Below are positions 1 through 6,919 of a DNA stretch of 64,000 nt, piece after piece. How positions within the stretch are numbered: the first letter of the stretch is position 1; each line of letters begins with the position of its first letter. Source of the stretch: Pantoea agglomerans (GTDB lineage: Bacteria; Pseudomonadota; Gammaproteobacteria; Enterobacterales; Enterobacteriaceae). The stretch covers positions 3,906,001 to 3,970,000 of the forward strand of contig NZ_CP083809.1 in the NCBI RefSeq assembly GCF_020149765.1. The letters are read 5' to 3'. A model generated the notes under the pieces. It saw only the letters and a list, made by a program, of their open reading frames with translations, was not told where the DNA came from and made no database searches. The translations under genes were made by a program, and so were the position numbers.

Positions 1-407
1 TCACCAACCTGGAGAAGTCGGGTCGACGCGTGATGGTGCTGGTGGTGCCGGAGCACGGCGCGGCGCTGCAGGGGGACAAGATGCAGATGTCCGGCCTGCG
101 CGATATTCCGAGTCCGAGCATTACCCATGTGCCGGTGGGCATTAAGTTTGTTGGCATGAAAGCGCCGCATCAGGGTCAGCCGCTGACTATTGATACGCCG
201 ACCAGCCTGCTGGCGATTTCCGAGCTGGTTTCCCGCGTGGTGGATGGACAGGTGTTTAACGCGCCGAATGTGAATATGTCGGTGCTGGCGGATAAGCTGC
301 CGCAGACGCCGGTAGTGTCGGAGAATGATAATGCCGTGGTGGTGATGTATCAGGGCAAGCCCTGGATCCGGCTGAACGGCGGCGACTGGGTCGCCTATCC
401 GCAGTAG
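1..407 (+). CDS. bcsG: BcsG, cellulose phosphoethanolamine transferase (3' end only)
   Basis: Only the C-terminal ~134 codons are present; the reading frame starts at base 3 and ends with TAG at 405-407, the rest lying left of the window. BcsG is an inner-membrane enzyme with a periplasmic alkaline-phosphatase-fold domain that transfers phosphoethanolamine from phospholipid to cellulose. Visible landmarks match the E. coli C-terminus: VPEHG near the start (metal-site histidine region), SGLRDIPSPSITHVPVG, then PQTPVVSENDNAVV and the terminal RLNGGDWVAYPQ. It lies on the plus strand and converges with the bcsOQABCDZ operon, whereas in E. coli the two bcs units diverge. Identification is secure; only the upstream part and its partners (bcsE, bcsF) cannot be seen. 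Confidence 0.95.
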   Translation, partial: TNLEKSGRRVMVLVVPEHGAALQGDKMQMSGLRDIPSPSITHVPVGIKFVGMKAPHQGQPLTIDTPTSLLAISELVSRVVDGQVFNAPNVNMSVLADKLPQTPVVSENDNAVVVMYQGKPWIRLNGGDWVAYPQ

Positions 408-519
408 ATGAGGGTGTGAGCCTGCTGCGCAGGGGTTAGGTTCGCTGCGCGAACAGCTCTGAGCGGGTTCCGCCCGCCAGGCGGCAGGGAGTTTCAGCAG
501 CTCCGCTGCCGGCGTGCGT

Positions 520-545
520 GTTAAGGGGCTCGCCAGCCCCTTAAC
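520..545. terminator. Strong hairpin downstream of bcsG
   Basis: Two perfect 11-base arms, GTTAAGGGGCT (520-530) and AGCCCCTTAAC (535-545), enclose a CGCC loop. No T-tract follows on either strand, so it is not a textbook intrinsic terminator. It could stabilise the bcsG transcript 3' end or belong to the repeat island that follows. Confidence 0.45.
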
Positions 546-571
546 AATCCCGGCTTCCGGCAGCCTCCACG

Positions 572-1164
572 CCACGCTCCGCGCGGTCCCTTCGTTGCTT
601 ACGTCGGCCCCACGGACCGGTCGGGACAGGCCGTCCTGGCCTGGCCCTCCCTCTCGCCGACGTCCTGTCGGCTCGTCCTGGCCGCCGTGCGCGCCTCAGC
701 GTGTCGGATGCCTCTGATACTGCCCCGCCTGTAATTTCCTTGTTTTTTATTAACGGCTGCGTTGTCTGTATGCAGGGTTCGCCCTTACAGCGATAAGGTT
801 GCGGTTTTTATTAACGACGGTGTCGTCTGAATACATGATTCACGCTTACAGCGATAAGGTTGCGGTTGTTATTAACGGCTGTGTCGTCTGAATACATGCT
901 TCACGCTTGCAGCGATAGGGTTGCGGTTTTATTAACGACTATGTCGTCTGTATGCAAGGTTCACGCTTTCAGCGATAAGGTCGCGCCTTTAAGAGTCAGG
1001 ACGTGCAGCGGGGATTGTGGGGGCCATCGCAGCCGCTGAGCGGAGGAAGGATTTCAGGATGAGGCGACAGGACGTCGCCGAAAGCGCGGGCCAGGCCAGG
1101 ACGGCCTGTCCTGCGCGGTCCGTCAGAAATCCTGACAGAGCGAAGGGACCCGCGCAGCGGGCGG
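572..1164. repeat. Pair of ~100-bp inverted repeats flanking a tandem array
   Basis: The reverse complement of 572-670 aligns over its length with 1065-1164. A 23-base core is identical (625-647 versus 1088-1110, read as GGGCCAGGCCAGGACGGCC and flanks), and similar blocks continue both sides (CGACAGGACGTCG at one end, CGAAGGGACC at the other); overall identity is roughly 80% by eye. The pair encloses the 61-bp tandem array at 749-991. No open frame with recognisable protein sequence lies inside, so this looks like a non-autonomous repetitive cassette of about 593 bp. Target-site duplications were not evident. Confidence 0.7.
749..991. repeat. Four tandem copies of a 60-61 bp repeat
   Basis: Units begin ATTAACG at 749, 810, 871 and 931. 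Each contains a GTCGTCTG or GTTGTCTG block, a TTCACGCTT-like block, and ends AGCGATAAGGTTGCGG. Copies differ by scattered substitutions, so they are diverged rather than freshly expanded. The units are contiguous without unique spacers, and the 61-bp period is not a multiple of three, which argues against coding. Confidence 0.9.
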
Positions 1165-1257
1165 GTGAGCTGGCCCGGGGCGCGGGTGCAGGGCCGGCGC
1201 CTAGCGGCCCTGCTCGGTCGCCCGCAGAGGGCGAAATGAAACTGCCCGGCTGCCGGG

Positions 1258-1592
1258 CGAACGAAACCTGCTCAGAGCCGCCTGCGCAGCGGCCAACCCG
1301 CAGCCGAACGAAACCCGCTCAGAGCCCCCTGCGCAGCAGCCACCCCGCCAGCCGAACGAAACCCGCTCAGAGCCGCCTGCGCAGCAGCCACCCCGCCAGC
1401 CGAACGAAACCCGCTCAGAGCCGCCTGCGCAGCAGCCAACCCGCCAGCCGAACGAAACCCGCTCAGAGCCCCCTGCGCAGCAGCCACCCCGCCAGCCGAA
1501 CGAAACCCGCTCAGAGCCCCCTGCGCAGCAGCCACCCCGCCAGCCGAACAAAACCCGCTCAGAATCCGCCTGCGCAGCAGCCACCCCCCGTC
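1258..1592. repeat. Seven tandem copies of a 47-48 bp GC-rich repeat
   Basis: Units start with CGAACGAAAC (or CGAACAAAAC) at 1258, 1305, 1353, 1401, 1449, 1497 and 1545, and continue CGCTCAGAGC then CCTGCGCAGCAGCC. The period is 47 bp once, then 48 bp. Because 48 is a multiple of three the array is open in several frames on both strands, giving artificial 16-residue repeats. It ends about 50 bp past the bcsZ stop. An inverted partial unit (GCTCTGAGCGGGTTC, 456-470) lies just after bcsG. Confidence 0.9.
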
Positions 1593-1641
1593 CGCGTAGT
1601 GGACAAAACGCGCCCGCTCGCCGCGGTGAGCCCCTCTCCCG

Positions 1642-2646
1642 TCAGCGCTTCTCCTGAAGCGCCTGCCACACCAGCAACTGCAAACTGGCGGAGAAATAGT
1701 TCTGATCCGGCGCCAGCCGGTCGCTGATATAGCCGGTCTCATTCAGCGTCAAATCGCGGATCGCCAGCAGGCCGCCGTCGAGATTGTAAGGCGCGTTGCT
1801 GTTGCCCAGCACGTCGAACCAGGCCGGCGTCGTCAGGCGGCCGTAGCGCTGCCAGACGTTCTGAAACGGCACCAGACGCAGGCTCTGCGGGTCGTACCAC
1901 CAGATATAAAGCGGTATGCGCACCGCGTCATAGCTAAAGCGGTTCGAGTAGCCCACCGCCGGCGCCACCGAGCCATCGGCATTCAGCGCCACCCAGTCGA
2001 GGGGCAGGCCCGTTTTGCCGAAATGCATCTCGCCCAGCAGATCCATCCCGTCATTAATCAAGGTGTTCCACACCTTGAGATGGCTATGCTCGGCAAAGTC
2101 GCGCCAGGCCTCGAAAATAAAATAGGAGGGGTTGAGCACTACATAGCTGGTTTTGTTAAACCCCTGAGCACCCGGCAGCATCACCGTACGCCCCGCAAAG
2201 CTCACTACGTTGTGCTTCACGATAGCGCGCTGAATGCGATCCGACGCCTGCTGATAGGTCTGCGACGACCACTTATCGGCCGCACGCTGAAGCGCCCAGG
2301 CGATCAGCACGTCGCCGTCGGAGGCGTTATTCTTGTCCGCTACCGGTTCGGCGGCGTCGGGGATATAGCGCCAGTAAAAAAGGTCGTTTTGCGTGTTCAG
2401 CAGATGCTGGCGCGTCCAGCCCCACAGCTTATCGAATGTGGCGCGATCGTCGTTCGCCACCGCCAGCAGCATGCCGTAGCCCTGCCCTTCGGTATGGCTG
2501 ACGTTATTGTTGGCGTTGTCGACAATACGTCCTTCCGGGGTGGAAAAACGGCTTTTGAAGGTGCTCCAGCCGTCGGCCGAAGCCTGCGCGCTTACCATCA
2601 TCACCATGAAAAAAATCATCCATCTGAGCCAGGCTGGCTTTGTCAT
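1642..2646 (-). CDS. bcsZ: BcsZ, periplasmic endo-1,4-beta-glucanase (GH8)
   Basis: 334 residues, against 368 in E. coli. BcsZ hydrolyses beta-1,4-glucan in the periplasm and is needed for normal cellulose export. A signal peptide is visible (hydrophobic [15 protein letters not shown], cleavage near residue 24). The GH8 general acid is E53 in [15 protein letters not shown] (D110/D112) and D240 in [11 protein letters not shown] are the other expected active-site acids. It is the last gene of the bcs operon, 12 bp after bcsD. The start follows from the signal peptide. A tandem-repeat array begins just past its stop codon on the template side, so its mRNA 3' end may run into the repeats. Confidence 0.96.
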   Translation of the reverse strand: MTKPAWLRWMIFFMVMMVSAQASADGWSTFKSRFSTPEGRIVDNANNNVSHTEGQGYGMLLAVANDDRATFDKLWGWTRQHLLNTQNDLFYWRYIPDAAEPVADKNNASDGDVLIAWALQRAADKWSSQTYQQASDRIQRAIVKHNVVSFAGRTVMLPGAQGFNKTSYVVLNPSYFIFEAWRDFAEHSHLKVWNTLINDGMDLLGEMHFGKTGLPLDWVALNADGSVAPAVGYSNRFSYDAVRIPLYIWWYDPQSLRLVPFQNVWQRYGRLTTPAWFDVLGNSNAPYNLDGGLLAIRDLTLNETGYISDRLAPDQNYFSASLQLLVWQALQEKR

Positions 2647-2658
2647 TTCGTCGCTCCG

Positions 2659-3102
2659 TTAGTACCGATAGTGCAGCGTATTGCCGTCGTTAAGCTCCAG
2701 CGTCACCAAAACCGCCGCGCCACCGCCCTGCGCGCGCAGCCAGCCGCCATAAAGTCCTGCCAGCACGGCGGCCAGCGCCGACTGCCAGCTTTGCGCATCC
2801 AGCGCGCCGTCGCCCGCGGGCAGCGCATGATGCTTCAGTAGAATCGCCGCATCCTGCGGCTGCAGCTGAACAAAGCCCCAGCTAAAGCGGGCCAGCTGCA
2901 AATTCATTTCACGCTCCAGATCCTGCACGGTGCGCGCATCAGGCAAAGGATAGCGCGCCGCCAGCGAATCGCCCATGCCGTAGAGAAACGCTTCCGCCTC
3001 TTCTTTGCCCGCGTTGGCGAGCATGCCTTCAATCATTACGCTGACCAGATCGAACCAGCCAGGCTGATGCGTATGGCTTGCCGCGCCCCTATGCTCGCTC
3101 AT
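2659..3102 (-). CDS. bcsD: BcsD, cellulose synthase accessory subunit
   Basis: 147 residues, close to the ~156 of Komagataeibacter BcsD. BcsD forms periplasmic octameric rings that help arrange glucan chains leaving the synthase. Recognisable stretches are WFDLVSVMIEGM, FLYGMGDSLA, LQLARFSWG and the C-terminal LYGGWLRAQGG. There is no signal peptide, as usual for the family. Its ATG overlaps the bcsC stop by one base (TAATG), implying coupled translation. BcsD together with bcsG marks a hybrid locus of the Dickeya/Pantoea kind; E. coli lacks bcsD. Confidence 0.9.
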   Translation of the reverse strand: MSEHRGAASHTHQPGWFDLVSVMIEGMLANAGKEEAEAFLYGMGDSLAARYPLPDARTVQDLEREMNLQLARFSWGFVQLQPQDAAILLKHHALPAGDGALDAQSWQSALAAVLAGLYGGWLRAQGGGAAVLVTLELNDGNTLHYRY

Positions 3103-6100
3103 TAGTTATCTCCAAACAGATAGCGGAAGTAGAGCTGCGCCCTGCTTTCGCTGTAGTCGCCGAAGGTGTCGTAGCCCAGCTGGCCGCCCACCGTGACCGC
3201 TTTATTGACCTTGTAATCCGCGCCGGCGTGCAGGTTGTAGCCGATGCCGTTTTTACTGTCGCCGCTATACCAGGCGCTCTTCACTACGCCGCTCGCTGCA
3301 TAGGACTCCATCTGCGACTGCATGGCAGGATCGTTCGGAAAAAGGGCGCTGCGATCCTGACTGTAGGACTGATAACCTACCGAACCGCCGATCTTCACGC
3401 TCAGATCGTCGAACTTACGCGTAAAGTCCAGCGGGAAAGAGACCGCGGTATAGTTCTGCGGGCTGAAGTAGCCGCCCTGACCGTAGCTGAAATAGCTGAG
3501 GTTTTTCGAAAAATCCATCCATGACAGGCTCATGCCAACCTTCAGTTCGCCATCGTCGCTGTGGAAAGGCCGTACGTAAGCGCCCGCCGTGGCGCTAAGG
3601 CTATCGTTGCTCGCCACGTTCTCGCCGATATAGCTATAGGCACCGCCGCCAACGTAGAAGCCCGCATCGCCGTTGTCATAGCTCAGCAGCGCGTTGCCGC
3701 CGTTTTTAGTGACGCTGCCCCAGCGTTTGCCGCTCGCTTTGTCCTGTACGCCAACGTACGAGAGCAGGCTGTCGGTCATGGCGCGGCGCTCCCCGGTGAG
3801 GATCAGCGTCAGGAAGTCGGTGAGTTTCGGCGACCACTGCACGCCGCCCACCAGCGTGCTGAGATGCTGGCCCAGCGGCGTACTGCCGAGGTCGATTTTA
3901 TAGCTGTCGCCTTTCAGCGCCAGGTTCAGCTCCACGCCCGAGGCGTGCTGCGAATCGGTGGAGGCATCCGGCACGTCGGCGACTGTCGCGCCGGCGGCGG
4001 CCGCTACTTTAGCCTGCTCCAGAGCGTTGCTGCCGAAGCGACGCCAGGCGTCGCCCGCCGCGCTGCCCGCCGTGAGCGAAACCGGCGTCATCATAAAATC
4101 GAAGCGCGCGTCGCCAAAGGGCACGGTTGAGAAGGTCAACGGCGCTTTCGCCTCGGTCAGCTTGCTGAGGCCCGACTCGCCGTCACGCGCGCGCACCTGC
4201 ACCTGACTCTGCGCCCAGCTGCTGGTTTTCTCCTGCAGCCCGTCCATCATGGTGTCGATCTGATGCAGCGTGCGCGCCTGCTGCAGCGGCAGGTTCATGC
4301 CGTTCGCCAGGGTGACGCCGTCGCCGCTGCTGGCGTCGCCAGCCGGCGCACGCTGCCACGGCAGCACTCTGCCGTAGCTGGAGAAGGTATGGCCCACCGG
4401 CGAGGCGCTGCGATCGATAAAGGGATTGGCCGCCAGCGCCAGGCCACCGAGGGTCGGCGTTTCGCCCTGCTGCGCGTGCTGCAGGCCGGTCAGCTGGCCG
4501 CGCGCGCTGCGCAGATAGCTTATCGCCTGAGCGCGATCGCCATTCGCATCGGCGACGCGCGCCAGCAACAGCAGGCGCTCTGGTGTCTGCTGCGCCTGCA
4601 GGCCGCGCGTCAGATCGTTGGCGCGCGGCAGATTGTGCTGCGCCAGCGCCACGTTAATCGCGCCGACGCGCGCGTCCTGAGTCGCGGTGTCCTGGGTCAA
4701 CAGATAGTCGTAGACCACGCCCGCCTCTTTGTTCATCTTGCCGTCCTGATAGAGGCGCGCCATGGCGAACATCAGGTCGCGGTTCTGCGGGTCGTGCTGC
4801 AGCGCGCCGATCAGCTTGTCATAGGCGGCGGCGTACTGCTTCTGTTCGCGCAGGCGATCCACCTCGTTGATAACGTAGCCGTTGCGAATGCCCGCCAGCT
4901 GCGTCGGCGTACTGCGCGCCTGCAGCTCTGGCGCGTCGAGGAAGCGCTGCGCTTCACTGGCCAGCCCCGCCTGGTTCAGCACGGCAACCTGCGCCGCGTA
5001 GTCGCCTGCGTTGCCCTGCACGCCGCGCTGCATATTGCCGCGCACGATAGCGACGGCGGTCGCAACGTCGCCCGATCTGGCGAGCTTTTGCGCCAGACTG
5101 CCAGCATCAGCCGGGTTCGCCGGAGGCGTCTGCGCCAGCGCTCTTAGCGTATTGGCGGCGGCGGCGTTCGCGCCCTGCGCCAGATAGCGATCGGCGGTGG
5201 CCATCTGCAGATTGAAGTTAACGCGCTGCGCCAGCTCGCGCATATCGCGCGTCTGCGCGCTGGCGGGAATGCGCGCCAGCAGCGCGCTGGCCTGCTGCCA
5301 GCCGCCGCTTTCGCTGGCGTTGATGGCGGCGGCGTAGCGCTCGCCGACGCCTGCGCCGTCGCGCATCGAAAACTGCATTACGCTGGCGGCCTGCGGCGTG
5401 TCGCCCTGCGCGCGGTAGAGGCGCGCCAGGTCAAGGCGCAGCCAGCCGTCGCTGGGATAGCGCTGAATGCCCTGCTGCAGCGTGGCGATCGCCGCGCTGA
5501 CGTTGCCCGCCTGCTGTTCGCGCTTCGCCTGCTGACGGATCGGGTCGCTGCCGCCGCCGCTCGCGCGCGGCGCCACGCTCTGACGCACGCTGTCGGGCAG
5601 CGACGGGAGCAGCGCACTGGCCTCGCCGCCGCGGTTTTGCTGGCGCAGCACATAGAACAGCCCCTCTTTCGCGCTGCGGTTGTCCGCATCGCGTTGCAGA
5701 ATGGCGCGATAGGCGCGCTCCGCCTCGCTGAACTGATTGCTGCGGCGCAGCACGTCGGCGCGAAACAGCTGTGCGGCGGTGCCTTTTTCACCTTCCGCCT
5801 GGGTCAGCGGCTCGCTGAGCGAGAGCGCCTGCGCGCTGTCGCCGTTTTTCAACGCCTGCTGCGCCGCCGCCAGCTGCGCATAGAAGCGCGCGTCGCTCGC
5901 CTGCTGCTGCCGTTCAGCGCCTCGCTCACCGCCAAGCTGGGCGGCGCGCTGCAGATAGTCGGCCGCTTCGTCGTAGCGGCCGCCGCGCTGCGCGACGTAG
6001 CCCATGCCCGCCAGCGCGTCAGCATCCTGCGGATTGGCGCTCAGCACTTTCTCGAAGCTGTTTTGCGCGCCGCTGACGTCGCCGCTGCTGAGGGCGCTAA

Positions 6101-6914
6101 AGCCTGCCCCCTTCTCGGCACCGCCGACATTTTTACGGTAGTACGCCATCACCGCCGCGTCCTGCGGATGGCGCTGCTGCCAGGTCTGATAGCGCGCAGC
6201 GTCATCCGGCTGCGGGCCAAGCCAGAGCAGCGCCTGGCGCAGTGAGCGATCCGCCTCTGCGCTGCCGTCCGCCAGCGTGCCGAGCAGGTCGACACCCTCG
6301 CGGCGCGTTGCGTCCTGATAGGTCAGGGCTTTGCCCAGCGCCAGCCTGGCGCCGGTATCCTGCGGATGCGTTGCCGCAAACTGGCGCAGGGCGTCGACCG
6401 CCTGCGGCAGCAGAGTGCGGTCACCCGCCATCGTCAGGTAGTACTCCGCCGCCACGCTGGCGGGCGGCTCGCTGCCGTTAAAGGTGTTGCGCCACGTCTG
6501 CAGCGACGCGGCGATATTGCCGCTGCGCGCCTGCTGACGTGCCAGCGCCAGCTGCGCCTGCGGGATTGTCTGCATCTGGCGCGCGTTATCCAGCTCGCTC
6601 AGGCGCGCATCCTGCGGCGAAACGCTGCTCAGCTGCTGGCGGTAGCGCGCCGCGCCTTCGACGTCGCCGCCCTGCTGCGAGTAGAGCGCCAGCAGATAGA
6701 GCGCCTGAGCGTTGTTCGGCTCCACCATCAACACTTTTTGCAGCGCGGATCGGGCTAAATCGTCATGCGCTTTCTGATGCCAGTAGGCCGCCTGATCGAA
6801 CAGCGCCTGCAGCGCCGGGTTGGCGCTTTCCGCCGCCAGCAGCGGCTGCGAGAGCGATAGCGCGCCTCCCAGCAGCAGCGCGCGACGAATACCGGTGCTT
6901 ATCATTGTTTTCAT
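3102..6914 (-). CDS. bcsC: BcsC, TPR periplasmic scaffold and outer-membrane cellulose exporter
   Basis: 1270 residues (E. coli 1157). After a signal peptide (RRALLLGGALSLSQPLLAAE, cleavage near 28) come many TPR units from about 30 to 800 with repeated ALYLLA, A-L-G-Y and D-A-L patterns. The last ~340 residues form the outer-membrane beta-barrel, with alternating aromatic strands such as YFRYLFGDN at the C-terminus. BcsC carries the glucan chain across the periplasm and outer membrane. It starts 5 bp after bcsB stops. Codon use is very GC-rich (GCGCTGCAG-type runs). The ~110 extra residues are probably extra TPR or linker sequence. Confidence 0.95.
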   Translation of the reverse strand: MKTMISTGIRRALLLGGALSLSQPLLAAESANPALQALFDQAAYWHQKAHDDLARSALQKVLMVEPNNAQALYLLALYSQQGGDVEGAARYRQQLSSVSPQDARLSELDNARQMQTIPQAQLALARQQARSGNIAASLQTWRNTFNGSEPPASVAAEYYLTMAGDRTLLPQAVDALRQFAATHPQDTGARLALGKALTYQDATRREGVDLLGTLADGSAEADRSLRQALLWLGPQPDDAARYQTWQQRHPQDAAVMAYYRKNVGGAEKGAGFSALSSGDVSGAQNSFEKVLSANPQDADALAGMGYVAQRGGRYDEAADYLQRAAQLGGERGAERQQQASDARFYAQLAAAQQALKNGDSAQALSLSEPLTQAEGEKGTAAQLFRADVLRRSNQFSEAERAYRAILQRDADNRSAKEGLFYVLRQQNRGGEASALLPSLPDSVRQSVAPRASGGGSDPIRQQAKREQQAGNVSAAIATLQQGIQRYPSDGWLRLDLARLYRAQGDTPQAASVMQFSMRDGAGVGERYAAAINASESGGWQQASALLARIPASAQTRDMRELAQRVNFNLQMATADRYLAQGANAAAANTLRALAQTPPANPADAGSLAQKLARSGDVATAVAIVRGNMQRGVQGNAGDYAAQVAVLNQAGLASEAQRFLDAPELQARSTPTQLAGIRNGYVINEVDRLREQKQYAAAYDKLIGALQHDPQNRDLMFAMARLYQDGKMNKEAGVVYDYLLTQDTATQDARVGAINVALAQHNLPRANDLTRGLQAQQTPERLLLLARVADANGDRAQAISYLRSARGQLTGLQHAQQGETPTLGGLALAANPFIDRSASPVGHTFSSYGRVLPWQRAPAGDASSGDGVTLANGMNLPLQQARTLHQIDTMMDGLQEKTSSWAQSQVQVRARDGESGLSKLTEAKAPLTFSTVPFGDARFDFMMTPVSLTAGSAAGDAWRRFGSNALEQAKVAAAAGATVADVPDASTDSQHASGVELNLALKGDSYKIDLGSTPLGQHLSTLVGGVQWSPKLTDFLTLILTGERRAMTDSLLSYVGVQDKASGKRWGSVTKNGGNALLSYDNGDAGFYVGGGAYSYIGENVASNDSLSATAGAYVRPFHSDDGELKVGMSLSWMDFSKNLSYFSYGQGGYFSPQNYTAVSFPLDFTRKFDDLSVKIGGSVGYQSYSQDRSALFPNDPAMQSQMESYAASGVVKSAWYSGDSKNGIGYNLHAGADYKVNKAVTVGGQLGYDTFGDYSESRAQLYFRYLFGDN

Positions 6915-6919
6915 TATAT

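Noticed and set aside
514..717. 67-codon frame in the inverted repeat
   Set aside because: Composition follows the GC-rich repeat; no start context or homologue recognised.
749..991. 61-bp repeats as a CRISPR array
   Set aside because: Units are contiguous with no unique spacers, diverge from one another, and there is no cas gene in the window.
1017..1727. 236-codon frame across the 48-bp repeats (and opposing frames at 1201-1584 and 1272-1742)
   Set aside because: Open only because the repeat period is a multiple of three; no ribosome site or family resemblance, and it runs into bcsZ.
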